Positions 25,325 to 34,304 of a stretch of 64,000 nt of DNA are shown piece after piece (the first letter of the stretch is position 1; each line of letters starts with the position of its first letter). The notes below the pieces were generated by a model, which saw only the letters and a program-made list of their open reading frames with translations, was not told the DNA's origin and ran no database searches. Location: assembly GCA_947475465.1 (NCBI GenBank), contig CANJLK010000009.1, positions 23,442 to 87,441 of the forward strand, written 5' to 3'. The stretch is from Caulobacteraceae bacterium (GTDB lineage: Bacteria; Pseudomonadota; Alphaproteobacteria; Caulobacterales; Caulobacteraceae). The translations under genes were made by a program, and so were the position numbers.

Positions 25325-25849
25325 TCAGCAGCTGGAGCAGGCGACGGCGGCGGACTTGCGGGGCTTCAGGTAGAAGGTCTCGCTGTAGTTCAGCGGCGTC
25401 CTCAGCACCTGGTGTAGGGGCGAGTCGTAGCTGTAGCTGACCTCGGCCATGATGATGCTCTCATTGGCCGCCAGCAGGTTGGAGGGAAAGCCGGAGATCG
25501 TCCCGACGCTTCGGCCGGACTGTCCCTTGCCCTGGCTCCAGACCACCTTGGCGATACCGTTGTTATCGGCGGTGATGGCGGAGATCCGCATCTTCAGAGC
25601 GGTGGAGGGAAAGGGCCGAAGAATGGCGTTCCCGACATTGAAGATGTCAGTCATCTCGGTGGCCGTCGTCGAGCTTTCCTGGGCCACGAGATCAGCGACG
25701 ATGGAGGCCGCGTGGCTGGCCCGCCGTTCGGCCATCAGGCCCAGCGTCAGCTCGGCGACGCCGCAGTAGAGCAGGATCATCACCGGGGCGCACAGGGCGA
25801 ACTCCAAGGCGGCGACGCCGCGCCGGTCGCGGGCGAAACGCTTCAGCAT
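25325..25849 (-). CDS. TadE-like pseudopilin-type protein
   Basis: A 174-residue protein with the TadE/F class signature near its start: RDRRGVAALEFALCAPVMIL, a prepilin-like Glu within the hydrophobic helix. The rest is an exported, beta-rich domain ending with KSAAVACSSC, whose Cys may form a disulfide. It overlaps the preceding TadE-like gene by 7 bp and is convergent with the TadG gene. Confidence 0.8.
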   Translation of the reverse strand: MLKRFARDRRGVAALEFALCAPVMILLYCGVAELTLGLMAERRASHAASIVADLVAQESSTTATEMTDIFNVGNAILRPFPSTALKMRISAITADNNGIAKVVWSQGKGQSGRSVGTISGFPSNLLAANESIIMAEVSYSYDSPLHQVLRTPLNYSETFYLKPRKSAAVACSSC

Positions 25850-26454
25850 CCGGCGCCCACGGGCGGATCTTCGTTGTAGGGCTCGTTACGGAAGGCTGTC
25901 GCCGTGCTGATCAGACGCAGGCCGCTGCCAGAGCCCATGTTCTGCAGCGCCGAGTCGATGAGCGGCGTGAACAGCTTCCATTTGAAATAGGTCCGCACCA
26001 GGACGATATCGGTCGGCGCGCCGGTGGTGAAACAGGTTGCGTTGGGATCGAAGGCGGTTCCGGGCGACGGGCTGTTGGCCGCCAGGGAGGCGAAGTTCGA
26101 GAAGGTCCTGACGTCGATGTAGAGGCTGGAGGCGCAGTCGGCGGCCATCCAGCTCAGCCGGTTGCAAACCAGGGTCTTGAAGTCGGCCTTCGAATGGGAA
26201 TTGCCGGTCTGGAACTCGCCGGTGCGGATCTGGCGGGCCGCGCCCTCTGTGGCCGATTCCAGGGTGGCGTAGGTGAGGAAGAGCATCGTCAGCTCGATCA
26301 CCCCGAACATCAGGATCATGAACGGGATGCTGATCAGGGAGAATTCCACGGCGGTCGAGCCCGTCCGCGCGCGCCAGAAGCGCCGCAGGAAGCCGCGGGC
26401 CGGCGCCGGCCGGGCGGGGCGGGCGGCTCTCGATGAAGGCGACGCAAGAGACAT
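25843..26454 (-). CDS. TadE-like pseudopilin-type protein
   Basis: A 203-residue protein. A basic N-terminal tail (about 32 residues) precedes RTGSTAVEFSLISIPFMILM, the TadE-type helix with its conserved Glu. The exported part has four Cys (LVCNRLSWMAADC, ATCFTTG and the terminal AGC). It overlaps the second TadE-like gene by 7 bp, so they are coupled. Both probably serve the same Tad/Flp machine as the TadG gene. Confidence 0.8.
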   Translation of the reverse strand: MSLASPSSRAARPARPAPARGFLRRFWRARTGSTAVEFSLISIPFMILMFGVIELTMLFLTYATLESATEGAARQIRTGEFQTGNSHSKADFKTLVCNRLSWMAADCASSLYIDVRTFSNFASLAANSPSPGTAFDPNATCFTTGAPTDIVLVRTYFKWKLFTPLIDSALQNMGSGSGLRLISTATAFRNEPYNEDPPVGAGC

Positions 26455-26542
26455 GGGGGTTCGAGGACTGATCCGGCGGTGCGCCGATCATCCCGCGATG
26501 TGATTAAGACTCCCCTTGCCGGCGTGGTTTACGCGGGCCCCT

Positions 26543-27508
26543 TCAGGCGAGTTTGATCTCTCGCAGCCGCTCCAGCAGGTAGTCGTTGGCCGTGATCGGG
26601 ACCGGGTAGAGGTCGGGATGGGCGGCGTCGACGCAGGACGGCAGGGTCCGGATCAGAAAGTCCGAATTGAAGTGCAGGAAGAACGGGGTCGAGTAGCGCG
26701 CGAAGCCCCGCCGTTCGGGCGCCGGGTTGACCACCCGGTGGGTCGTGGACGGCAGGCGGTTGTTGGTCAGGCGCTGCAGCATGTCGCCGATGTTGCAGAC
26801 GAGCGCTCCCGGCGGCGGGTTGACGGGAATCCAGCGGCCGTCGCGGTCCTTGACCTCCAGGCCGGCTTCCTCGGCGCCCAGCAACAGGGTGATGACATTG
26901 ATGTCCTCGTGGGCGGCCGCGCGGATATGCGGCCCGTCCTGAGGCACCGGCGGATAGTGCAAGAGCCGCAGGATCGAATTGCCGAAGTCCACGGTGGGAT
27001 CGAAGACGTGGCGCTCCAGGCCCAGGTAGGTCGCGATCGCCTCCAGGACCTTCAGCCCCATGGCGTCGAGCGCGCCGTAGAGCCAGCCCACGGTCTCGTG
27101 GAACCGGGCGACCTCGGCGTCGGGCCAGATGTTGTCGGCCATGTGGCTGCGGAACGGGTGGCCGGCGGGCAGGTCGCGGCCGACATGCCAGAATTCCTTC
27201 AGGTCGTGGTGGACCTCGCCCTTGGCCGTCTCGATGCCGAAGGGGGTGTAGCCGCGCTGCCCGCCGCCCCCCGCGCCTGGCGGTAGCTTGTATTTCAGCT
27301 TCGCCGCCTCCGGCAGGGCGAAGAAGGCCTTGGCCTCGGCCAGGGCCGCGTCGATGCGGTCCTGCGGGATGCCATGGTCGCAGATGGCCGCGAAGCCGTA
27401 GCGGGCGAACGAGCCGCCCAGGTCCTGGGTGAAGGCGGGGAAATCGCGGCTGTAATCGCGAAACGAGACCGGTTCGATGCGGGGCGCTGCGGCTTGGGCT
27501 TGGCTCAT
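26543..27508 (-). CDS. isopenicillin N synthase-family 2OG-Fe(II) oxygenase
   Basis: A 321-residue enzyme. The N-terminal DIOX_N part includes GFAAICDHGIP. Iron ligands are His and Asp in AAHEDINVITLLLG and the later His in STTHRVVNP; the RxS pair that binds 2-oxoglutarate is RYSTPFF. Members with this look include ethylene-forming and plant-type oxygenases; the substrate is unknown. It begins 9 bp after the Kef antiporter stop on the same strand, so they are likely one transcript. Confidence 0.88.
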   Translation of the reverse strand: MSQAQAAAPRIEPVSFRDYSRDFPAFTQDLGGSFARYGFAAICDHGIPQDRIDAALAEAKAFFALPEAAKLKYKLPPGAGGGGQRGYTPFGIETAKGEVHHDLKEFWHVGRDLPAGHPFRSHMADNIWPDAEVARFHETVGWLYGALDAMGLKVLEAIATYLGLERHVFDPTVDFGNSILRLLHYPPVPQDGPHIRAAAHEDINVITLLLGAEEAGLEVKDRDGRWIPVNPPPGALVCNIGDMLQRLTNNRLPSTTHRVVNPAPERRGFARYSTPFFLHFNSDFLIRTLPSCVDAAHPDLYPVPITANDYLLERLREIKLA

Positions 27509-27517
27509 GGGCCGATG

Positions 27518-29410
27518 TTACACCCGCGTCTTGCGCGGCTCCACCCGGTGGCCGCCGCGGGCGGGCGGCGCGTCGTCTTCCGCCTCCTCCTCGGCGATCC
27601 GCTGCATCTCGGCAGCCAGCACCCGCTCGGTGGTTTCGCGCGCGTCGCGGGTGGCCATGACGTAGGCCTCTTCCTCCCCCGCCACCGGGGCCAGCTTGCG
27701 CCACAGCTTGTCGTCCTGCTCGCGGAACAGGCTGGCCGCCCGCGCCGCCCGTCGTTCCGAGACCCCCAGCTTCAGCAGCGCGCGCCGGCCCATGTTGAGC
27801 GCGCCTTCGAAGGTTTCGCGCTCGACGCCGACGTTGGGGGTCTTGATCAGCTCATAGGCATGGCGCCGGTCGTAGGCCCGGGCCAGGATCATCAGGTGTG
27901 GGAAGGCCTGGTGGGCGGCCTCGACCATCTCGGAGGCCTTCTCCCGGTCGTCGATGGCCACCATCAACAGCCTGGCCTTGGCGGCGCCGGCGGTGCGCAG
28001 CAGGTCGATGCGGCTGGCGTCGCCATAGTGCACCGGCCAGCCGAAGCGGCGGATGATGTCGATCTGCTCGATCGAGGAATCCAGCAACACCACCTTGAAG
28101 TTGTTGGCGATCAGCAGGCGGGTGGCGATCTGGCCGAAACGGCCGAACCCGGCGACGATCACGTCCGGATCGCCCTCGTCGAAGGGGAGGTGCTCGGGCT
28201 CCGCTAGGTCTTCGTCGCGGTTGCGGATCATCCGCTCGTAGCCCGCGCTGGCCAGCGGGGTGGCGGCCATGGAGACGGCGACCACGGCGGTCAGCAGGCG
28301 GGCAAGCTCGGCGTCCATGACCCTGGCGCCCAGCACGAAGCCCAGGAGCACGAAGGCGAACTCGCCGCCCTGGGCCAGGGCCACGCCGGTGGTGAGCGCC
28401 GTGCGGTGTGAGATGCGGAACAGGCGCGCCGCGCCGTACATGGCCAGGGTCTTCAGGACCATCAGCCCCGCCACAAGGCCCGCGATCAACAGGGGGTGGG
28501 CCAGCACCAGCGCCAGATCCAGCCCCGCGCCAACGGTGATGAAGAACAGGCCCAGCAGGAGGCCGCGGAACGGCTCGATGTCGGTTTCCAGCTCGCGGCG
28601 GAACTCGCTTTCGGCCAGGACGACGCCCGCCAGGAAGGCGCCCAGGGCCGGCGACAGGCCGACGATCTCCATGAGGGCCGCAACGCCCACCACCAGCAGC
28701 AGGGCCGAGGCGGTGAAGATCTCGCGCAGACGGGCCTGGGCGATGAACCGGAATACGGGCCGGGTCAGGTAGCGGCCCCCCACCACGACCGCGGCGATGG
28801 CGGCCAGCTGGCCCAGCGCCTCAAGCCAGCCGGGGAGGGCCGCCAGCAGGCTGGCCCCGCCATGGGCCGGGGCAGCGGCCACCGGCGCGCCGGCCGGCGC
28901 CAGCAGGGGCAGGAGGGCGAAGAGCGGGATCACCGCCAGATCCTGGAACAGCAGCACCCCGAAGGAGGCCTCGCCCACCGGCCCCTGGCGCAGGCCACGC
29001 TCCTCCAGACTCTGCAGGACGATGGCGGTGGACGACATGGCCAGGATCAGGCCCACGGCGAACCCCGCCCGCCAGTCGAGATGTAGGGCAAGCGAGGCTC
29101 CGCCCACCAGGACGGCGGTCCCCGCCAGCTGGGCGGCGCCCAGGCCGAAGATCGTGGTCCGCATCTTCCAGAGCAGGGCCGGGCGCACCTCCAGGCCGAT
29201 GAGGAACAGCAGGATCACCACGCCGAACTCGGCGAAGCGCTGCACCTCGCCGGGTTCGCCGACCAGATTGAGCAGATAGGGGCCGACCAGGACGCCGGCG
29301 ATCAGGTAGCCCAGCACAGAGCCCAGTCCCAACCGCTTGGCGATCGGCACGGAGATCACGCCGGCGGCGAGATAGACCAGGGCCTGAACGAGCAGGGAGT
29401 GCGGATTCAT
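27518..29410 (-). CDS. CPA2-family K+/H+ antiporter with TrkA-N domain (Kef-type)
   Basis: A 630-residue protein. About 12 membrane helices (residues 8-385) include MSSTAIVLQSL and FLAGVVLAESEFRRELE, typical of KefB/KefC. A Rossmann TrkA-N domain follows (VIVAGFGRFGQIATRLL, VHYGDASRIDLLR), then a charged tail. ATG 29410 begins directly with the first helix. It should exchange K+ for H+ under nucleotide or thiol control. It is divergent from the CoA-transferase genes. A second, independent Kef-type gene is at 56564. Confidence 0.9.
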   Translation of the reverse strand: MNPHSLLVQALVYLAAGVISVPIAKRLGLGSVLGYLIAGVLVGPYLLNLVGEPGEVQRFAEFGVVILLFLIGLEVRPALLWKMRTTIFGLGAAQLAGTAVLVGGASLALHLDWRAGFAVGLILAMSSTAIVLQSLEERGLRQGPVGEASFGVLLFQDLAVIPLFALLPLLAPAGAPVAAAPAHGGASLLAALPGWLEALGQLAAIAAVVVGGRYLTRPVFRFIAQARLREIFTASALLLVVGVAALMEIVGLSPALGAFLAGVVLAESEFRRELETDIEPFRGLLLGLFFITVGAGLDLALVLAHPLLIAGLVAGLMVLKTLAMYGAARLFRISHRTALTTGVALAQGGEFAFVLLGFVLGARVMDAELARLLTAVVAVSMAATPLASAGYERMIRNRDEDLAEPEHLPFDEGDPDVIVAGFGRFGQIATRLLIANNFKVVLLDSSIEQIDIIRRFGWPVHYGDASRIDLLRTAGAAKARLLMVAIDDREKASEMVEAAHQAFPHLMILARAYDRRHAYELIKTPNVGVERETFEGALNMGRRALLKLGVSERRAARAASLFREQDDKLWRKLAPVAGEEEAYVMATRDARETTERVLAAEMQRIAEEEAEDDAPPARGGHRVEPRKTRV

Positions 29411-29501
29411 CCCGGCAATGGACCGCGCCTTGGCGGCGGTTGCACGCGATTTTTCTGCGGCGCCCGTTCTCAATTGTTGCGTCGCAGCGTAAGAGGCTAG
29501 G

Positions 29502-30215
29502 ATGGCAAGCAAGCTTCGAACCGGCGTCGCGGACGCCCTGGCCGACGTTCTCTTCGACGGCATGACCATCATGGCCGGCGGTTTCGGGATCTGCGGCATC
29601 CCCGAGAACCTGATCGCGGGCATTCGCGAGGTTGGGGTCAAGGACCTGACCGTCATCTCCAACAACTGCGGGATCGACGGTTTCGGCCTGGGCATCCTGC
29701 TGGCCAACGGCCAGATCCGGAAGATGATCTCGTCCTATGTGGGCGAGAACAAGCTGTTCGCCGAGCTCTACCTGGGCGGCAAGCTGGAGCTGGAGTTCAA
29801 TCCGCAGGGCACCCTGGCCGAGCGCATCCGCGCGGGCGGGGCCGGCATCCCGGCCTTCTTCACCAAGACCGGGGTCGGCACCCTGGTGGCGGAGGGCAAG
29901 GAAGTCCGCGAATTCGACGGCGAGCTTTATGTGATGGAGCGCGGCCTGACCGCCGACCTGTCGATCGTCAAGGCTCACATGGGCGACCACGAGGGCAACC
30001 TCGTGTACCGGCGCACGGCCCGGAATTTCAATCCGATGATGGCCACGGCAGGCAAGGTCTGCATCGCCGAGGTCGAGGAGTTGGTGGTCACCGGCCAGCT
30101 CGAAAAGGACAATATCCATACCCCCGGCATCTATGTGGATCGCATCCTCAAGGGGCCGGTCTACGAGAAGCGGATCGAGCAGCGGACCATCCGGGTCCCG
30201 GAGACAGCGGCGTGA
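29502..30215 (+). CDS. scoA: 3-oxoacid CoA-transferase subunit A
   Basis: A 237-residue subunit A of a class I CoA transferase. [19 protein letters not shown] is the family glycine-rich motif, and [15 protein letters not shown] is typical of the succinyl-CoA:3-ketoacid type. It overlaps subunit B by 4 bp (GTGA). Together they move CoA from succinyl-CoA to acetoacetate in ketone-body or PHB turnover; acetate or butyrate transferases are close relatives. Confidence 0.92.
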   Translation: MASKLRTGVADALADVLFDGMTIMAGGFGICGIPENLIAGIREVGVKDLTVISNNCGIDGFGLGILLANGQIRKMISSYVGENKLFAELYLGGKLELEFNPQGTLAERIRAGGAGIPAFFTKTGVGTLVAEGKEVREFDGELYVMERGLTADLSIVKAHMGDHEGNLVYRRTARNFNPMMATAGKVCIAEVEELVVTGQLEKDNIHTPGIYVDRILKGPVYEKRIEQRTIRVPETAA

Positions 30216-30871
30216 GCGAGACCGTGACCAAGGGCTGGACCCGCGAGCAGATGGCGGCCCGCGCTGCGCGCGAGCTGCGCGACGGCTTCTATGTGAACCT
30301 GGGCATCGGCATCCCGACCCTGGTGGCCAACTATATCCCGCAAGGCGTCCACGTGACCCTGCAGAGCGAGAACGGCATGCTGGGCATGGGGCCGTTCCCC
30401 ACCGAGGACGAGGTCGACGCCGACCTGGTCAACGCCGGCAAGCAGACCATCACCGAGCTGGCCTCGTCGTCCTATTTCTCAAGTTCCGACAGCTTCGCCA
30501 TGATCCGCGGCGGCCATATCGACCTGTCCGTCCTGGGCGCCATGCAGGTGGCTCAGAACGGCGACCTGGCGAACTGGATGGTGCCTGGCAAGATGGTCAA
30601 GGGCATGGGCGGCGCCATGGACCTGGTGGCGGGCGTCAAGCGCGTCGTCGTGGTCATGGAGCACACCGAGAAGTCAGGCGCCTCCAAGCTGGTCAAGGCC
30701 TGCTCCCTGCCGCTCACCGGCCAGGGCGTCGTCGACCTGGCGATCACCGATCTGGGCGTGTTCGACGTGGCGCGCGGCAAGCGGCCGCTGACCCTCTTGG
30801 AACTGGCCCCCGGCGTCACCGTCGACGAGATCCGCGCCAAGACCGAAGCTGAATTCGTAGTGGCGGCTTAG
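30212..30871 (+). CDS. scoB: 3-oxoacid CoA-transferase subunit B
   Basis: A 219-residue subunit B. The catalytic Glu that forms the CoA thioester is in [14 protein letters not shown], and [16 protein letters not shown] is the family motif. The start is GTG 30212, coupled to subunit A. The stop overlaps the convergent esterase stop by 3 bp. Confidence 0.92.
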   Translation: MSETVTKGWTREQMAARAARELRDGFYVNLGIGIPTLVANYIPQGVHVTLQSENGMLGMGPFPTEDEVDADLVNAGKQTITELASSSYFSSSDSFAMIRGGHIDLSVLGAMQVAQNGDLANWMVPGKMVKGMGGAMDLVAGVKRVVVVMEHTEKSGASKLVKACSLPLTGQGVVDLAITDLGVFDVARGKRPLTLLELAPGVTVDEIRAKTEAEFVVAA

Positions 30872-31893
30872 TCCGCCAGCCGGTCGCGGATGAACTCCGC
30901 CCCGAGCTGGATCGACTGGCGGGCGGCGGGGACCCGGCTGCGTTCCCAGACATGATGTTCGTCGGTCCAAAGGCGCAGCGTCAGGTCGCCGTTTGCGTCC
31001 CGCATCCGGTCCGCCAGACGCACGGCGTCATCGTAGAGCATGTCGGCCCTGCTGGCGTGAATGAGCATCGGCGGTAGGCCCGTCATGTCGCCGAACAGGG
31101 GCGAGGCCAAGGGATCTGTGGCCGAACGCTCCCGCAGATAGAGCCTCGCCACCAGCGCCATGGAATGCATGGACCGGTTCGCCGCGCCTGACAGCGACGC
31201 GAGCGCCATCGACCTGCCCTGCAGCGACAGGTCGATCCAGGGCGAGAGCAGCATCAAGCCACGGGGCAGCGGCTCGCCGCGCGCCTTCATCCGCTGGATC
31301 GCCGACAGCAGTATCGCCGCGCCCGCCGACTCGCCAACGCCTACCACGGGCTCGTCCGGCCAGGTCCGCGCCAGCCAGGCGAAGGCCGCCTCGATGTCCT
31401 CGATGGCCGCCGGGCAGGGGTGCTCGGGCGCGAGGCGATAGCTGGGCGAGAATACCCGCGCGTTGGCGGCCGCCGCGAACCGCCCGATCAGGGACGTTAT
31501 GATCGGGCTGCGCTCCGCCAGAAACGAGCCGCCATGCACGTAGAGCACAAATCCGCGAGGCTCCCCGCGCATGGGGGCGAACCACTCCGAGGGCGTGGGC
31601 GGGGCGGGCAGGGCGCCATGCGGCCCGGCGATCCGCATGGCCTCGGCCTGCGCGAGCGACATCGTCGGCCGAGCCCAGGCCGCGTAGAGCGGACGCACGG
31701 CGCTTGCAAAGCGTATCGCGCGTTCAGGATCGCCGGCGAAATAGCGGGCCAGCCCCATGGTCCAATTGCTGGTCCGCAGCTCGATTGCCTGGGCGATGCG
31801 CCGGCGGATCAGGGCGAGGCGGTCAGGTCCGGCCGGGGCCTCCATCTCAACGAGGCGCACGCGGGACTGGTCGATCGGTAAGGCAACGCTCAT
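30868..31893 (-). CDS. alpha/beta hydrolase, hormone-sensitive-lipase family esterase
   Basis: A 341-residue esterase. The oxyanion motif is [14 protein letters not shown], the nucleophile Ser is in [13 protein letters not shown], and the likely acid and base are in RADMLYDD and DEHHVWE. No signal peptide is seen, so it is probably cytoplasmic. The substrate (acyl esters or lactones) cannot be told. It is convergent with scoB and divergent from the LuxR-type gene across 32 bp. Confidence 0.87.
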   Translation of the reverse strand: MSVALPIDQSRVRLVEMEAPAGPDRLALIRRRIAQAIELRTSNWTMGLARYFAGDPERAIRFASAVRPLYAAWARPTMSLAQAEAMRIAGPHGALPAPPTPSEWFAPMRGEPRGFVLYVHGGSFLAERSPIITSLIGRFAAAANARVFSPSYRLAPEHPCPAAIEDIEAAFAWLARTWPDEPVVGVGESAGAAILLSAIQRMKARGEPLPRGLMLLSPWIDLSLQGRSMALASLSGAANRSMHSMALVARLYLRERSATDPLASPLFGDMTGLPPMLIHASRADMLYDDAVRLADRMRDANGDLTLRLWTDEHHVWERSRVPAARQSIQLGAEFIRDRLAD

Positions 31894-31925
31894 TGTGGCG
31901 GCCGTTCCCCACCTTGGCGAAAACC

Positions 31926-32339
31926 ATGAACGACGAAGACGATAAGGCGTGGTTCCAGCGTAACCTATCGAAATCCGTCAGCGACTACGCCGAACTCTAT
32001 CCGAGCCTGACCCGCCGGCTCGAGGAGATCGACGCCAGCGACGACCCCTATATCCGCCAGTTCGTCGATGACCTCATCGCCGCCACCGGCCAGCAGAAGC
32101 AGGCCCGCAGCAACTGGTTCGCCGACCGCTACGGCCTGTCCGCTCGCGAGGCGCGGGTCGCCATGCACCTGGCCGGCGGCGGTTCGGTCGCCGACTACGC
32201 AAGACGCTACGGGTTGAGCGAACAGACGGTGCGCAGCCAGCTGAAATCGGTCTTCGCCAAGACCGGCGTCAACCGCCAGTCGGCCCTGGCCGGCCTGATG
32301 CTCACCAGCGAATTCCCCAAGGCGCCAGGGTCCTCATAG
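31926..32339 (+). CDS. LuxR-type HTH regulator without receiver
   Basis: A 137-residue protein. The first 70 residues are acidic and helical with no known fold. The C-terminal part is a LuxR/GerE helix-turn-helix: YGLSAREARVAMHLAGGGSV and YGLSEQTVRSQLKSVFAKTG. It sits between an esterase and a PEP-CTERM protein gene and may control one of them. The long open frame before ATG 31926 overlaps the esterase and is not used. Confidence 0.8.
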   Translation: MNDEDDKAWFQRNLSKSVSDYAELYPSLTRRLEEIDASDDPYIRQFVDDLIAATGQQKQARSNWFADRYGLSAREARVAMHLAGGGSVADYARRYGLSEQTVRSQLKSVFAKTGVNRQSALAGLMLTSEFPKAPGSS

Positions 32340-32426
32340 TTCGCCTTTTAGGGTTACCCCATTTGGGGGAAGCGAAGCCCGTTGCGGTCTTTACCTTGGG
32401 GCAATCGAGCAACCATTGGGTGGGCC

Positions 32427-33176
32427 ATGACGATCAGAACGACAATTCTTGGGGCGCTGATGGGCGCGGCCCTGTTGGCGACGCCGGCCGCGGCGCAACA
32501 GGTATTCTCCTGGGACTACGATACCGCGCCGACGCTCGGGCCGTTCCCGATGGTCGGCTACGCCACGACCGACAGTGGCGGCGGTGTTTCAGGCTCCCAG
32601 GCGCTGCCAGGTTTCGGGACGAGCTTTTTCCACAACGCGACGTCCGGCCTTTCGACCCTGACCCTCACGGGCCTGGGCGCGCACACCAGCTTGACCCTGA
32701 GCTTCGACGTCGCGTTCATCGACACCTGGGACGGCAATGACGTGGCGATCTGCTGCAACCCGGACTACCTGTTCGTGACGCGCGATGGAAATCCGCTTCT
32801 GACCCTCTCTTCGAACAACCAGCAGGGGCTTTTCCCTGACTATCAGGGCGGCGTCGAATACGGCCGCGACCTCTACTATCGTGACCCCGATCCATCCGGC
32901 GATACCAACACCTACACCGATGTGGTGGTGCACTTCACCGGCCTTACCTTCGCCCACACCGGCTCGACCTTCACCCTGGGCTTCCAGGCCGGCGGCGTCG
33001 GCTGGCAGGGGGATGGAAACCCGCTCGACGAGAGCTGGGGTGTCGACAATATCGTCGTCAACGCCGGGACTGGCGTGGTGCCTGAGCCCGCGGCCTGGGG
33101 CCTGATGCTGTTGGGTTTCGGCGGCGTCGGCGCCGTCCTGAGGCGCCGGCGCTGGGTGGAGCAGGCGCTCAGCTGA
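32427..33176 (+). CDS. PEP-CTERM sorting-domain exported protein
   Basis: A 249-residue exported protein. The signal peptide ends at ATPAAAQQ. A beta-rich body includes SLTLSFDVAFIDTWDGND and HTGSTFTLGFQAGG, similar to carbohydrate-binding jelly-roll proteins. The C-terminus is a clear sorting signal: VPEPAAWGLMLLGFGGVGAV then RRRR. Such proteins are cut by an exosortase and released to the envelope or matrix; no exosortase is in the window. Confidence 0.85.
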   Translation: MTIRTTILGALMGAALLATPAAAQQVFSWDYDTAPTLGPFPMVGYATTDSGGGVSGSQALPGFGTSFFHNATSGLSTLTLTGLGAHTSLTLSFDVAFIDTWDGNDVAICCNPDYLFVTRDGNPLLTLSSNNQQGLFPDYQGGVEYGRDLYYRDPDPSGDTNTYTDVVVHFTGLTFAHTGSTFTLGFQAGGVGWQGDGNPLDESWGVDNIVVNAGTGVVPEPAAWGLMLLGFGGVGAVLRRRRWVEQALS

Positions 33177-33256
33177 TTGCGGCCGGAAAGGCTGGCCTGT
33201 AACTTTCGGGCGGCGGGGCGCGTATAGTGGTTTGACCCTCCAGCCACGAGCATCCC

Positions 33257-33838
33257 ATGACCCGCCGCCTGATCGCCTCCCTCGCCGCCGCCGCCGTCTT
33301 CGCGGGCAGCGCGGCGCCCGCCGCCGCGGCGCTGAAGACCGCGGTGTTCGCCGGCGGCTGCTTCTGGTCGGCGGAGCATGACATCGAGCACACTCCGGGC
33401 GTCACCGCCGTGGTGGTGGGATACGCCGGCGGCACGGCCCGCAACCCGAACTACGAGAACCACGAAGGCTTCCTGGAGGCCATCAAGGTCACCTACGACA
33501 GCGACAAGATCAGCTATCCGCAGCTGGTGAACGCCTTCTTCCATCACATCGACCCCACCGACCCGCGGGGCCAGATCTGCGACTTCGGGCCGTCCTACCG
33601 CACCGCGGTGTTCGCCGCCGACCCGTCCGAGACCCAGGCCGCCCAGGCGGTGAAGGCCCAGGTGGCCAAGACCCTGGGCAAGTCCGTGGCCACCATGATC
33701 CTGCCCGCCGCCACCTTCTGGATGGGCGAGGACTATCACCAGGACTACGCGCGGAAGAACCCCATGGCCTACATGGCCTACCGCACTGGCTGCGGCCGCG
33801 ACGCCGCACTGCGGCGTGTCTGGGGCGGGCGTTCCTGA
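33257..33838 (+). CDS. msrA: peptide-methionine (S)-S-oxide reductase, exported
   Basis: A 193-residue MsrA with a signal peptide (cleavage near SAAPAAAALK), so it should act in the periplasm. The catalytic Cys is in AGGCFWSAEHD; VVVGYAGGTARNPNYENH and WMGEDYHQDY are further family signatures. A partner Cys lies near the C-terminus (YRTGCGRDAAL). It repairs oxidised methionine in exported proteins. Confidence 0.93.
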   Translation: MTRRLIASLAAAAVFAGSAAPAAAALKTAVFAGGCFWSAEHDIEHTPGVTAVVVGYAGGTARNPNYENHEGFLEAIKVTYDSDKISYPQLVNAFFHHIDPTDPRGQICDFGPSYRTAVFAADPSETQAAQAVKAQVAKTLGKSVATMILPAATFWMGEDYHQDYARKNPMAYMAYRTGCGRDAALRRVWGGRS

Positions 33839-34304
33839 CCCAACGGAAAGGCCGGCGCCCATTTATCGAGCGCACGGCGCCGCAGAAGCGACCACAAAAC
33901 GACCGACGCGCACAGATGACCGTGATGGGCGCCGATTCCGGCGGCGCCGGTCCAGGTAAACCTGCGCCTTGCGAGGGAAATTGTCGCTTGGGGCAGCCAG
34001 CTTCAGGCGCCCGCATTTGCAGCTTTCCCTGCGAAACCTAGACCGCTGGCGCCGTGGTCGGCCGGCTGTGACGGGGAATTTGCCCAGATGTGTCGCAATC
34101 TTGCGACAACCGGGTCCAAAATGCGTCGGCGGGGCACTATCGCATTGCACAAGAACCCCACGCTCTTAAACCAGAGAGCATAGGGGCCATCCACGTACCT
34201 TCGCAGACCTGTCATCTCCGTCAGCTAGTCCGGTGTTGCTCGGACCCGATGGACGATGACCACTGCCGCGAAGGCGTCCGGCCTGGGGATAAAGGGGATT
34301 TAGT
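33839..34304. other. intergenic region before the OAR-like receptor
   Basis: No gene is supported in this 466-bp stretch. It holds a 7-bp stem with arms GGCGCCG (33928-33934) and CGGCGCC (33942-33948) without a T-run, and the operator-like repeat at 34091-34108. The last 15 bp contain AAAGGGGA, the receptor ribosome site. Confidence 0.6.
34091..34108. promoter_or_regulatory. operator-like inverted repeat
   Basis: TGTCGCAA-TC-TTGCGACA has perfect 8-bp arms and lies about 200 bp before the TonB receptor. A dimeric regulator site is inferred; the regulator is unknown. Confidence 0.5.
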
